A stretch of DNA of 64,000 nt from NCBI GenBank assembly GCA_028753945.1, contig JAPNXP010000008.1, positions 1,674,001-1,738,000 of the forward strand. Direction: 5' to 3'. Made by a program: the position numbers and the translations under genes. Positions 43,864-55,835 of the stretch are shown in pieces. Source of the DNA: Hexactinellida sp. DTS-2022 (taxonomy: Eukaryota > Porifera > Hexactinellida). Within the stretch, counting starts at the first letter, position 1; every line of letters begins with the position of its first letter. Under the pieces are notes generated by a model. It was not told the origin of the DNA. It saw only the letters and a list, made by a program, of their open reading frames with translations, and did not search any database.

Positions 43864-45267
43864 TGCCTGAAACAATAAAAGGACATGTTTTTGAAACTTT
43901 GACCTCTTATTTGGGATCTTGGAATTTGTCATGGGAAATGTGTGCAGGGATTTGTACTGATGGTGCTCCCTCGATGATTGGATCTTTAAAAGGGTTTGTG
44001 TCACTTGTGAAAAAAAAGAATGCAAGTGTCATCACCACCCATTGTTTCTTACATCGTGCGGCCCTGGTTGGTAAACGATTGAGTTTATTTGAAAATGGTA
44101 TTAGATCAAGCTGTAAAAATGGTCAATTACGCGAGACAAAGACCAGTCAAATCACGTCTTTTTGATAAACTTTGCTGCAAATCCATGGATTCAGCACATA
44201 TAAAGCTCATAAAACAACAAAAGTACGATGGATCTCGAGAGGCAATGTCCTATCCCATGTTTATGAACTTAGAGAAGAAATGCTCATTTTCTTTATCAAA
44301 ATGATCGAATGGAGTATTCCAGCTTACTCAGTAATGAATCACGGTGTTCAATGCTAGCATACTTAGCTGACATTTTTCAGCACTTAAATAAATTAAATAC
44401 TAACATGCAGGGAAGAGCAGCAAATGTCCAAAGTTCAACCGATAAACTTCATTCGCTCAAGCAAAACTTGGAATATGGAAAAGCTACGCATTCAATGGGA
44501 ATTTAGATATGTTTCCTCTTGTCGCCCAGACAAAATTCCAAGAAATTCTACCTCTCATTTTTAATCATCTGACCTTACAGGGGAGAATCGATCACTATTT
44601 TCCTACAATATCAATTGAAGATTATGATTGGGTCAGGAACCCATTCTTAGAGATATTTTCCATGGAAGGAATATTTACCCTTAGAGAAGAAGATCTAACG
44701 GATAGTCGTCATGATAGGACTCTGAAGTTAAAACACCGTGATTATAGTCTGGACTGAATTTGGGTTAGTATTGAAAATGAATATCCTAGCATGACAATTT
44801 AAAAAGAATTTGTTGCTATTTTCAACAAAATATATGAGCGAATTAGGGTTTTCTTCTCTTACAAACATAAAGAGTGTCAAAAGGGAACACCTCTTGTCTG
44901 TTGAATATTAAATGTGAGTGTGCATATCCACTATCAGACCACTAATAAAAGAAATATGCAAAAGTAAACAATCACAGATATTGCATTGAAACTGTACCTG
45001 ACAACAAGGAATTATTCAGTAGCTCGAGAAGCTCCTCTAGGAGCATGATTTTTGGAAAATTTGAATTTAGGAGCGAGCAAATTTGGAATCCTCTCCTATA
45101 ACGTAACATTAATTTGTGATTTAGGCGTATTAAAATTGGATCAGACCAGGATTAGGAGCGTATTTACAAATGGCAGTATAATACAATACCTGACAATACT
45201 AGTTAATTAATAAATGTACGTGTAATTAAATTTGTTCTAAATATATTCGTAAAGGAATTAAAAGTGT

Positions 45268-45413
45268 AGCACAGTGGTCAAACCAGGAGAAAAATTCGAA
45301 ATTTTGACATCACATGTTTTGGGTAATTTTAGCTTCATAAAATTCTGCATTGTTACAGTGTAAAAAATTCATAAATTTGTGATTTTGAATCATTTTAATC
45401 CAATATACATGAA
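45268..45413 (+). repeat. Dispersed repeat with AGCACAGTGG start, split by the 5.8-kb element
   Basis: Begins AGCACAGTGGTCAAACCAGG, like the left end of the 42526-43863 element (AGCACAGTGGGCAAACCAGA). It continues into sequence resembling 1990-2085. Its downstream part resumes at 51214-51510 beyond the inserted element. The right end of this repeat was not identified. Confidence 0.5.
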
Positions 45414-46582
45414 TAGTGAGGTGGCTTAGGGATATATTTAACGATTACGGTTACATGGTGGATAAAGCACCAAATTTGGCATGAGGAACCCTTAGGGCAT
45501 ATTGATAAATGTTAGCCTAGGAGCCCTCGGGAGATTCAATTTTTATTGTGTGTAAAATGAAAAAGATGGCCGACAAATATGAAAAACCCCAACAACACGG
45601 ACTACATTACAATACAATTAATGTGCAGTAATTGTATTGTGTATGATGACTAGTGGTAATTTGTGTTCAGTAATTGTGTTGTGTTTGTATAACTAGTTGG
45701 CTATATCTTAGGAGTAATTGTATTGTGTTAGCAGATAATAGGTTTTCTTCTCCTTTCAGAGTGTCAGCATGGAACTGAACTGGGATCGCTGTGTGATTTG
45801 CCAGCAGGAGACTGGTGAACACTTGAAGTGTCCCTTGCTGAGCCCTGGATCAAGTCGTGAGAATACAGATGCCTACATATCATTCCTTACCAACGTAGAA
45901 CAGTTCCGGGCCTTTGGTGCTCTTCCAGGTGAACTATATTTTGGGAGTGATGAAACTTTTGCCAACTTTGCTTCTCATTCTGCTTCCTGGCACAAATCTT
46001 GTCACTTGAAATTCAACAATTCCAAGTTAGCAAAGGTAAAGAAGAAGAGAGAGCGCAACCATGATGATGAAGAGAAAATGCCCAGTAAGCGCAAAGCACT
46101 TGACGTTCAAAAATGTATATTCTGCGAGAAAGGGGAAGAGGAACTTGTTCTTCATGAAGTTTCAACATTTGATGCAGACAAAAATATCCGGGAAATAATC
46201 ACAGAGCTAAACGACACCCAGCTCTTGAGTAGAATAGTTGGAGGAGATCTAATTGCAATGGAGGTCAAATACCATCTGACATGTATGGTCAAGTTGAGAA
46301 ATCGCTACCGTAGTCTCACTCGCAAGCTAAACCAAATACCTGAAGACACAGATGCGAAAATGAACGAGTCTCGGGCATTTGAAGAACTCACCAGATACAT
46401 TGCGGAATCTGTGAACTCTGGAACTCTCCTCTTCAAACTATCGGAGATCCATTCTCTGTATGTGAAACGTCTAGAAGAACTGAGTATCAAGAATCTAGTC
46501 AACAAGACCAAGCTGAAGGATCATCTGCTAGAACGATTCCCAGTGGCACAAGCAGTGGCGGCGGAGGCTAATAAAAAGTATG

Positions 46583-47602
46583 GGGGCTAACCTGTGTAAC
46601 TATGTCCACCTTCAAATAGGAGAACGAAATATTTGGACGACATATATACTCTATGACTATGACTCTATGAGTATTGTAAATCTTACGATTGGCCACAAAA
46701 TCACAATTAGTATTCGAAATAAGTATTTGCTACATTAAGTATATCAATGTATTTACCATTGTTTAAAACTTTAAATAATAAATATTCCAAGATCATAGGA
46801 CTGACATTTCTTAGTCATATTATAGTTTCATGGTGAATGAAGTGATATTACAAAATTTCAATATTCAATTAATTTCTCAGATCATTCAAATAAATAACAA
46901 ATCGTCAAATAAATTCCAAAAAACAACATAAAATAATTTGAATTAATTTTCAAGTCATTTCCAGATATCCAAATAAATAAAGTATTGAGAAAACATCATC
47001 AACAAACAATACAAAATTGAATATCAAGTGGCTTGTGACACTCAGTGGCGTAGCTAAGGTTTCGGGGGCCCCGGTTCAAACACATTTTGACGAAGTATGA
47101 TTGAAGTATATCTGATATCTGCATATAGATAATTTTGGAACCTTTCAGCATACCTGCCAACCGTGCAGGGATTCCCTTTACAGTATATAATTCAATGCTT
47201 TCTCCTTTCCAATGTGATAATTTTTTATATACTAATTGTATAGTAATTCCCTGGACGAGCGAGGGCAGCGAGCGAGAAAGTTTTTGGGAGGTGTACAGGG
47301 ATTTGACCAACGTACAGGATAAAATTGGAGCCCTGTACAGGAATATGACTCAAATAGGTGACAGGTATGCCTTTTGGGCCCCCGGGACATCGAGGGCCAT
47401 GGTTCAATGAACCGCCTATAGCTACGCCTCTGGTGACACTCACTAACGCAGATAGTACTGAAATGTCCTTTACTAGTATTATTTTAATTAGTATAATGTA
47501 TATGAGGGGGAAACTATGGGGGCTGAGCCCCCCCCTATTTCAAAAGTAGGGGGGATATAGCCCCCCTACCCCCCTGCTTCCGCCGCCCTTGGGCACAAGA
47601 AC
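46583..47602. mobile_element. Unclassified 1.0-kb insertion in the FEN-like gene
   Basis: Flanked by the direct repeat AGTATG (46577-46582 and 47603-47608). Removing the insert with one repeat restores NKKYVGRNTVLVF in frame. The ends lack clear inverted repeats. A younger hAT MITE (47043-47432) is inside, and a CCCCCC/GGGGGG-rich hairpin lies at 47520-47590. Confidence 0.6.
47043..47432. mobile_element. hAT-type MITE
   Basis: Ends CAGTGGCGTAGCTA and TAGCTACGCCTCTG with a perfect 8-bp duplication GTGACACT (47035-47042 and 47433-47440). Small open frames on both strands inside are chance. Confidence 0.92.
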
Positions 47603-50600
47603 AGTATGTTGGAAGAAACACTGTTCTCGTTTTCAAGGAAGGCATGAGAAATATGTTGAAGGATGCTCTGAAGACTCGAGACTTCTCAGAAGATGCTCTT
47701 ATCCTGGCCAAAGCTGCTACGTTAGTCAGAAAAGACATCTTAAGCCATCTAGGCTTCAATTTCACTGGTTGCTTCCCGGCTCAATGCCAAGAAGACTCAA
47801 TACCCTCAAGCCTCAAGTCTCTTATTTCCATGATCTTGAATGGCTCCAACTTGAAAGATCAAAACAAGCGTGACTCCCAGGCTTGCCTAACATTCGGCCA
47901 GAGCATCATTTACAACACAAAAGGAAAAACATCTCGAACTGCTGTGAAGATCAGGCACACTCTGGAGCGTGAGCCACCCCTCCCCATCTACATTGGCATC
48001 AATGTGCATGCACTGAGCAGAAGCAAGACACTCATCCAGCAGTGATACCAGATGGGCATCAGCGTTTCCTATGACAGGATTATGGAGATCGAGGACTGGA
48101 TCGCCACTTCTACCTGTGAACGCTTTATAGAAGATGGAGTAGTTACTCCTGCATGTCTCCGGAAAGGGTTGTTCACTGTGGGCGCCCTGGACAACCTAGA
48201 CCACAACCCCAGCTCAACCACTTCCCAAACATCATTCCATGGGACTGGAATCAGCCTTTTTCAGTTGCCTACCAAGACCAATGCTGGTGTGAGTAGACCA
48301 CCTATTACGATACCACCCTCTGGAAATGAAATTAATTCTCTTCCAGACAACTACGCCTCTGTCCCAGCCGTTGCAATGAAGACCACTGCTGTCTCGGTGC
48401 CAGAGTGTGATGTATTTAAAGACAAGGTCGGCTGCTTAGATGAGGCCAGAGAACTGAAGCAAAGCTGGGCAGAGCATGCACTACCACTTCTAGAGAGAGA
48501 AGACTCACCAGTGTAGATGCCATTGCATGGACGGCCTACTTTGCCTCTATGCAACCTCCAGTAGAAGACCCTCCAGCACTATGTGCACTCCTTCCTCTGT
48601 TCTATGAGAAGTCCGCCAGTCCTGCTATGATCAAGCAAGTCATGGATGTCGTGAGACAAGCTGTCGAATTTCTGAATCCTGGACAAATCCCAGTCACTAC
48701 ATTTGACCAGCCTCTGTTTGCCCTGGCAAAATTTGTACAGTGGAGATGGCCAGACACTCATGGTGAGAGAGTTCATGTGGTTATGCTAGGTGGTCTGCAC
48801 ACAGAAATGGCCCTGTGGAGTACACTGGTGATGTCTTGGATGGTTCTGGCTGGACAACGGCCCTCACACAGGCAGACGTAGTATCCTCTGGCACAGCTGA
48901 TTCTTATCTGAAGGCAGCACACCTAACTCGAACCAGGCATGCCCACCAAGTTACTCTCTTGACCCTGCATATTCTCCAGGAGGCTTTCATGCTCAGCGAG
49001 GGCACCAAAGACAATGCATCTGCCATGACCTGGAGAAACGACATGCAGAAGAAGAGTCCTACTTTCATGTACTGGGAAATGATCATGAGATATGAAACCC
49101 TAATTCTCATTTTCGTCAGGGCTTACAGAGAGAAAAATTTCCCTCTGTATGTGGAGGTCTTGGAGGAACTCACACCGCTCTTCTTTGCCTTGGATCATGT
49201 TAATTACTCACGGTGGATGCCTATCCACATCAGGGACATGAAGTCCTTGCCTGACACTATCAATGATGAGTTTGAAAGGTGTTCCCACTGGGTATTTTCC
49301 AAGACCACCAACAAGTTCTCTGCATCCCATTTGATCAGGCTCACGAGCAGGAGATCAAGATTGTGAAAGGATCGTGAGGTGCTGTTGGGCTCACACAAAA
49401 CCCGGGTGCTTTTCGACGATGGATGCTCTCTGGCCCAGAGACTGCCAGACTGCTGAAACAGTTTGAGGAAGAATACCCTGCTGATGATGATCCACAGAAA
49501 TCCAAGAACTTCCAGCACCACGAGCAGGCTCTCTCGACACAGAAGTGCTTACAGAGACAGGTTACATATCTATGCAGAACAGGGAAAGTGACTTGGCTGA
49601 GCTCTTTGCACATGAAATACAGTCCTTCCCTCCTTCCCTCTCAGACTTTGGCAAGCTTCATCTACCAAACACGAAGTCTGGCCTGCTGCAATGTCTTGAG
49701 GAGCCCGGGCTGAAAGAGCCACCCTAAACTTACGACTGCAAAGTCATGGATGGTGCCGTCATCGTCCACTTCCTACCAACTGCCAGCGTCAGCACCTTCC
49801 ATGAGTATGCAGACATTGTATTCATACCGTACCTGGAGAAGCAGATGCAGACTGCCACGAGGTTGGATGTTGTGTGGGACACATACATATCAGACAGTTT
49901 GAAGGAGTCTAAGCGGGAAAAGAGAGGCAAGGGCGTGCGCAGGAAAGTCTCAGGCAAGACGAAACTGCCAGGAAATTGGATGGACTTCCTCCGTGACCCA
50001 TTGAACAAGAGCTGTTCGCCTTTTTGACTTCCAAGGTTGAAGAGTTAAAATTGCCACCAGCCAAAGCTGCATATGTTACATCAGGGCAAGCTGTGGTGTC
50101 TATTGGTGCCAGCAACTCCATGAAAAACTGCAATCATGAAAAGGCGGACACCAGAGTTGTGGTTCACATAGTGCATGCACTGGAGCAGGGGGCAAAGACT
50201 ATTCAAGTGCGAACTGTAGATACAGATGTTGTAGTCATCCTTGCAGGCACATTCCATGATCTGATTGCGAATATTCCTTTGGCAGACATCTGGGTTGCCT
50301 TTGGCATGGGAAAAATTACAGGTTTTTCCACATAAACGCCATCTGTTCAAGCCTGGGGGAGCCAAAATCACGAGCATTACCTGTATTGCATGCATTTTCA
50401 GGTTGCGACACAACCTCTTCCTTCAACAGTAAGGGCAAGAAGTCAGTTTGGCAGGCCTGGCATGTTTATGAAGACATCACAGAAACATTTGTGTATCTCG
50501 CCAGTCACCCCTTCCAGCTGCTGGATGTCGACGATGACCATTTCAAAAAGATCTAGAGATTGACTGTTATCCTGTATGACAAAACCAGTCCTTTGAGATC

Positions 50601-51213
50601 CATCAACGATACAAGGGAACTCTTCTGTGACAAGAATCGAGCAAAGGACAAGCTCCCACCCACAAATGATGCGCTACTCCAGCATGTCCAACGTGCAGTG
50701 TATCAAGCAGGAATCTGGACGACCAGCACACAAACACAGCTAGTGATTCCTTCTCCACATGATTTTGCCTGGACCAAGATATCAGATTCGTGGGTACCAG
50801 TTTGGGTGACAATTCCAGAGGCTTCCAGAGCGTGCAGGGAGCTGATCAAATGTTCTTGCAAAGGGGACTGCTCCATCTGCCAGTGTGCCAAAGCAAATCT
50901 TGACTGCTCACCACTTTGCAAGTGCAAATGACTCCATAGATCATATCAAAGTGTATGTAAGTAACTGTGACTGTTGCTATAGTAGGTATTGAATTATATT
51001 CAAAAAAGTTCATATTTAATTCTATAACATTGTATTTTAATAACATCTTCATATGAAATTTTTTCAATAATTCAATAAATTGATTTTGTTTTTTCAACGT
51101 CGGAAGGGAGGGCTCCTAGGCTAACATTCATCAATAGGCCCTAAGGGAGCCTCATGCAAAATATGGTGCTCTTATCCGCAATGTAACGGTAATTTCACTA
51201 AGCCACCTCACTA

Positions 51214-51510
51214 GAAGTGGAATAAGTATCCCTGCCACCTGCCACTTGTGGCTGTACCTCAGTGGAAAATAATCGTATTCATTAGAAAATATGCACCTAG
51301 AGTAATTCGACCATGTAGTATCACAAATCTGAAATCAGAATTAGTAAATTATAATTGCCTCATTATGATCATAAATTATATATTTAAATATTTAATTATA
51401 TAATAATGAGTTTAACACCTCCATGAACATGCAAATTGGAAAAATCTTTTTTTAAGTTAACATTACGTTTATGGCAATATCCATGCATAAGCATCTACAA
51501 ATACTATTAT
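51214..51510 (+). repeat. Second half of the dispersed repeat interrupted by the 5.8-kb element
   Basis: Matches 2085-2375 over its length. See the entry at 45268 for the first half. Confidence 0.6.
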
Positions 51511-51654
51511 TCTGCTAGGAGCTTCAATGTATTAATTCAAATTATTGATCAAATATTTTTGGCCGTTTGGTGTATATATCTCTGAAAACAATCAGTTAAT
51601 GAATAAAGTCCTCTGACTTAACTGTTGAATCCCACCAAGAAAGTGTATATATAT

Positions 51655-51865
51655 TAGAAGTCGCAAGCCCGAGCCGGGCCGTAAAGTTTCAATAGCATCG
51701 GGCCTTGTCGGGTCTGGCCTACCCTACGCATTAGAGTTTAGTGATTAGAGGTCGCAAGCCGGGGCAGAGCCCGAAGCCCGTGCGGGCCAGGCCGGGCCTC
51801 GGGCCTGGGTTGAGGACTTCGGGCCGGGCTCGGGCCTAGAATTCAGGCCCGTTGCGACATTTAAT
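51655..51865. mobile_element. GGCCCGGGC-repeat MITE
   Basis: Starts near GTCGCAAGCCCGAGCCGGGCC and ends GGCCCGTTGCGAC. Arrays of GGGCC/GGCCC run throughout, and GTCGCAAGCC recurs at 51752, suggesting a partial tandem duplication. A related fragment is at 36140-36215. Target duplication not determined. Confidence 0.6.
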
Positions 51866-52378
51866 ATATATCCACCTAGTATTACTAATGTAAGTAGGAA
51901 AAGATATTAAACGGTAGCTGGTTAAATATTTTCCCATATGGCTTGCCCATTCTGAATACTTATCGGTCGCATTTTGTAAAATATGTGTAATAAACAAACA
52001 ATAAATAACAATAAACAAGTGGGTCAAGGAAGAATGCAAAAGTAGGATCCTGAGTAAATTTCCCATGACCGACTACAAAAATGCCATATATACATTTAAT
52101 TAACGCTCATAGTCCGCTTGCTAACCATAAAAACTGTAGTGTGAAGAGAGAAGATGTAACGGTTTAACAGATATGTATTGACAATAGTCCAATTTTATTA
52201 ATCTTGTCATTAGTCCGAATAATCATGCTAGTAGGACCTCATTAGTACGAACAAGTAGTTTAATTGCAAGATATGAAATTAAATACAATAAATAATGGAA
52301 ATATTAAGGATTGAAAGTATTAATTAGAAATGGAAAAGCTTAGGCAAAATTGAAAATATAATTGGTAATATTGTTTAG

Positions 52379-52736
52379 TTTAGGAATAGTTGAAACGTCT
52401 CCACAATTGGACTTCTGAATGTTGGACAAATATTTCCAGTTGTGAAATGGCAGGAGTACATCGATTGCAACAATTTGCATGTTTACATGGAAGGAATTTC
52501 CAGGTATCATCCCGCACACCAAGACAAACAACACATGCCATGAGATTTTGTGAAAGCTGTTTTGGATCTTCTTCACCTACATCAGAGTCATCAGTGCCAT
52601 CAAAAACAGAAGAATTATCAAATGAAACAGTTTTTGTCAATGTTCGGCTAATGGCATCCAAAAATTCCCATGGATTATAGATTCCACTTCTGACAAACAA
52701 TCGTTCGTTTACTTCCGTGTGCGAACACATCAGATA
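52379..52736 (-). pseudogene. RING-finger C-terminus of a RING-bearing MULE, truncated
   Basis: Minus strand: an acidic stretch (FDGTDDSDVGEEDP) leads into CVVCLGVRDDTWKFLPCKHANCC, a C3HC4 RING. After a frameshift it ends CPTFRSPIVETFQLFLN, where the usual CPxC has lost its second Cys (Phe). The same arrangement ends the MULE at 59.2-60.2 kb (CPVCRSIVQSRFQIFLD), so this is probably the last part of a related element. The transposase part upstream is absent; the P-element remnant begins about 120 bp away. Confidence 0.65.
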
Positions 52737-52859
52737 CCGAAATAATACCCACTATCAAAGGTGTCATTGGTGATGTTGAATCGTGTGGACTATTCGTTCA
52801 ACTTCTTTGTACGGATAACAATCCAATGAATCTTATTTTTTAAAAAATTTCTCACCAAC

Positions 52860-53690
52860 CCGAGCTTTGGAACTTATTGTCCCTCACCCATCAGACTCAT
52901 ATCGAACACTAGCTTTGCTGTTTGACTTCGTGCATATCATGAAATCTACTCGCAACAACTGGCTTAATCAAGAAGATTACAATCGAACTTTCATTTATCC
53001 TAATTTTGATATGACTAATAAGATGGCAAACATTCGGTTGCAAAGTTAACACCACGCCCTCAACCTTCGAAAGGCAAAATGGTAATTTAGCATTAAGAAT
53101 TTTCGATGATTGTACAGCTGCTGCCTTAAATCTTAAACACTTCGCCTACACCATTTATTTACTAATTCACAAACAGCAGAATGCAGAATTATTCTCTATT
53201 TTTTGTAAACTGTGGAAGATTTTCAATTTAAATACTCCTAACAAAGGGTTCATTCTAAAAGACGATTTTTCATCTCCACTAACTTACAATGATCACAGGT
53301 TTGGTTTTATACAACATGTTATCGATTGGACAGAATGCTGGGATGTTCTCCCGAAAAAAAACGGTAAACTATGTTCTCAAACATTTACTAGTCTGTGCCA
53401 CTCTTGTATAGCATTATCTGCTATAGTCAACCATCTTACTCAGGATTGTGGTTTTCTTATGTTCTCTCCTTGTTCCTGCAAAATGATCCTCAGGAGCATC
53501 ACTTTGGCTTGTACCAACATTCTAAAATTATTTTCGAGAGAGTCTTCAGAGCGTCAGACATCATTGAAGGCGTTTTTAGATTCTTGTACCTCAAACTTGT
53601 CCCTCTCTCAATCTTGAATTGTACCTCTCAGCGATTGAGGTTAATTTTCAACTGGAATTAAATACTCCATTACTCCAATCATTGGCATTC
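52860..53690 (+). pseudogene. P-element/THAP9-like transposase fragment
   Basis: Successive frames read FDFVHIMKSTRNNWLNQ (52930-52980), the P-element 'vHi.K..RN.wl' region. KLWKIFNLNTPNKG and TSLCHSCIALSAIVNHLTQD follow, then DPQEHHFGLYQH (about 53488-53523), matching the 'D..E..FG.yR' motif near the P-element C-terminus. P elements transpose by cut and paste with 8-bp duplications and normally start with a THAP domain, which is not seen here. At least four frameshifts or stops; ends not located. Confidence 0.7.
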
Positions 53691-53917
53691 ATTGTAGGGT
53701 AGGCAGTAGATGTATATTATAAGCATACTAGTAAATGTAATACTGGTTTATCACTGCCCACAGAAGAAAAGGAAATGGAAATTGAAATACCGTCCTTAAT
53801 CAATTAGAATATTCCTGTGATGGAATATTCTAATTGATAGATTCTTTTGAACTTGAACCTCGTAAATTCAATTCATCGAACAAAAGCGACTATCAAAAAT
53901 CTGTTCTTAGATGTTTT

Positions 53918-54108
53918 TACTGTGCCAACTATAGTATAGTATAGTGGCCCAGTTCTAATCTTAGTGCTTTGGTATATTATAATTATTACTGTGCCGACTA
54001 TACTATAGTATAGTATAGTGGCCCAGTATTGGTCATAGTGCTTTGGTATATTATTACTGTGCCGACTATACTATAGTATAGTGGCCCAGTTCTAATCTTA
54101 CTGCCTTG
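53918..54108. repeat. Minisatellite, unit about 60-75 bp, three copies
   Basis: Each unit reads ACTGTGCCGACTATACTATA...GTGGCCCAGT, then TAGTGCTTTGGTATATTA, with copy-to-copy variation in the number of TATAG repeats. Non-coding. Confidence 0.85.
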
Positions 54109-54637
54109 GTTATTATTATTCGTTCCTTAGCTCATCCACTGAATAGAGTTTAATTAACTAAGAACCCAAAATTTCAGGATATGTGTCTCATGGGTTACAG
54201 ATGTGCACCTGGGGTCACGATTTTTTATTACAAATTTTTAGCCACATTTTTGCACCTGTTTAATATTAGAAAAAGAACAATAAATAGTACCCGAATATTC
54301 AATTTAAATGCATTCGATAGAGAATTAAATTCTACACCTTTTCACAGTGCACGAATTTTCAAATTGCGCTTCGTTTGTGCCACAATTGAGTTGTAAATTC
54401 CCTTTGTCTACTAACACTTCAGTTCAATTGAATGTGTTAAATCTAATTCTATTGTTTCAACTCGTTATTATTATGTTGATTCCACTTGTGAAATCGAGTA
54501 GGCTTCTAATTTCTATTTGAAAACTAATATTTTACATTCCATAACAACGACAGTTATGTGACTATAATTCCATCTGCAAGAATACTCTTGCACTGTTAAT
54601 TTACTGACGTAATTAAATATAATTAATTAAGTCAGTA
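54109..54637. other. No gene seen
   Basis: AT-rich. The open frame at 54181-54396 has no motif. Confidence 0.4.
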
Positions 54638-55082
54638 CAGTAGAACCTCCCCAATCCGGGCAGCCTCGTCCGGAGGGTGCCCGGATCTTAGAATTTGCCC
54701 GGATCTCGGAAATAATCATAATTTATATCGTATAATCAACTAGTGTTTATGTTCTGATGTCTAATACCTGTTGTCTGACCTGATACGCACCTCCGACATC
54801 TAATCTTGGTATAAGTTTACCCAAAGAGTTAATAAATTTCGAATATGAATAGTATATAAAGTAGCGAGATTACCATATGGCCAAATCCAAACCAATATTT
54901 ACCGCCCAGATAAGGTTGGTTCTACTTTAGTAACATGTTTGACATACAAATCTGCAAAGATAAACTATATTTGGGGCTAATTCCCATAAAAATAGCGAAT
55001 AAATTTTGAACTTATACAAAAATGTTGCCCGGTTTAAGGAGGTGCCCGGTTCTGAGAGGTCCGGATCTGGGAGGTTCTACTG
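54638..55082. mobile_element. Pogo/Tigger-type MITE, TA target
   Basis: Ends CAGTAGAACCTCCCCAATCC and GGATCTGGGAGGTTCTACTG, with TA on both sides. CCGGATCT and GCCCGG motifs recur near both ends. Non-coding interior. Confidence 0.88.
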
Positions 55083-55256
55083 TATATGACTTATATAGAT
55101 GCTTCAAATATATTTATTAGGGGTTATCGAGTGTGCGGAATTTAAATTTGATAGCCAAATTAATTAATTAATTATTTATGACAAAATAATTTAACTAAAT
55201 AATTATAAGTTGACATTGAAATTGGTGTTATAATATAAATAATATTAAGAAATTAC

Positions 55257-55417
55257 TTATATAGAGCTCAGCTCTAGTAGAGTTCAGTTAATCACTATGT
55301 GTATTCAGGCACTGAGAAAGGTCAGTTTTTTCCAGAGTTTGAAATTGACCTTTAGAAAGTAAGCCTGGGCTTTTAGTATGGGAAAAATCTGAACTCTACA
55401 AAGCTCAGCTCTATATA
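55257..55417. repeat. Palindromic 160-bp repeat, copy 3 (reverse)
   Basis: Reverse complement of the copies at 40937 and 41160. Shares AAGTAAGCCTGGGCTT and the AGAGCTCAGCTCT ends. Confidence 0.8.
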
Positions 55418-55835
55418 TGGATTCTCTAATATTAATATTTATGTATACTAATTAAATAAAAATCATTAATCTCAGAGATTATAGAAGAAAGAAACAAACT
55501 TCCAATTTATCAATTGATCCTTATGCCGCCACATAACACCTCTACAAATGGGTCTTGACGCCTTGAGGTGATGATGATATCGTCAAAAAATGTGTTTTTA
55601 CAATTTTGTGAATTCTATATTTCGAATGGGTTGGTTGGTGTTGGCCCACTGTTGGGTGATCACCCAACACGCACATAAAAAATGCTGACTCATCACTTAT
55701 TATATTCTACTGAAACTTGAATATCTTTGAAATGAAGTGAGCTAAAACGATACTTCCAACTCACTAAGGGTCGATGCCTTTTGAAACACCTTTCAGAAAC
55801 AATTTAACACCTACATAGTGATGATGATGACATGG

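Larger units (their letters stand above)
41812..45060 (+). pseudogene. BED-finger hAT transposase (ZBED5/SCAND3-like), decayed and interrupted
   Basis: Start MDRFLK near 41812, then a BED-type zinc finger (CPLPECIVCGE ... LKRHFSTKHGDL, about 41970-42080). IPFSDNAISRRI and FALQVDESTDISGKAQ follow (42255-42515), the hAT first catalytic Asp region. A CACAGTG-ended element at 42526-43863 interrupts at KELP. Coding resumes at 43868 with ETIKGHVFE, CAGICTDGAPSMIGS (second catalytic Asp), VITTHCFLHR, then several frames to about 44757 and a faint hAT C-terminus (about 44760-44900). Excising the insert and one TGCCT restores the family motif KELPET. hAT enzymes cut and paste with 8-bp duplications. 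Many frameshifts make it inactive. Confidence 0.8.
45769..50931 (+). pseudogene. Large transposon protein: Cys-rich N-terminus, helical middle, FEN/XPG-like PIN nuclease, Cys-rich tail
   Basis: The first block (45769-46579, intact) has Cys pairs (CVICQQ, CIFCEK) and KKRER/KRKAL basic runs. After an insertion, the frame resumes at VGRNTVLVFKEGM (47609) and runs with five or more frameshifts to a stop at 50929. Mid-protein landmarks: LGGLHTEMALWSTL, LDGSGWTTALTQADV, SGTADSYLKAAHLTRTRHAHQ and NFQHHEQALSTQK. From 49746 the motif order matches FEN/XPG nucleases: VMDGAVIVH, VVWDTYI followed by a Lys/Arg-rich stretch, HEKADTR (Glu codon 50138), RTVDTDVVVI (50213-50240) and SGCDTTSS (50398-50421). 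The tail is CSCKGDCSICQC ... CKCK. Proteins with this layout occur in many animals as unnamed ORFs (from memory). DNA cleavage in transposition is inferred, not shown. Confidence 0.7.
45416..51211 (+). mobile_element. 5.8-kb TIR element encoding a FEN-like nuclease
   Basis: The ends are inverted over about 115 bp: GTGAGGTGGCTTAG, CGGTTACAT.G.GGATAA, GCACCA.AT.TTG, CCTTAGGGC.TATTGAT and GTTAGCCTAGGAGCCCTC are found in both, with a small indel. TA flanks both sides (45414-45415 and 51212-51213), and the flanks join into the uninterrupted repeat seen at 2080. One decayed plus-strand gene fills it. A 1.0-kb insertion lies at 46583-47602. I cannot match the element to a named superfamily with confidence. 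Confidence 0.8.

Noticed and set aside
46305..50133. Many minus-strand frames in the 46-50 kb region
   Set aside because: Shadows of the FEN-like plus-strand gene; none shows a family motif.
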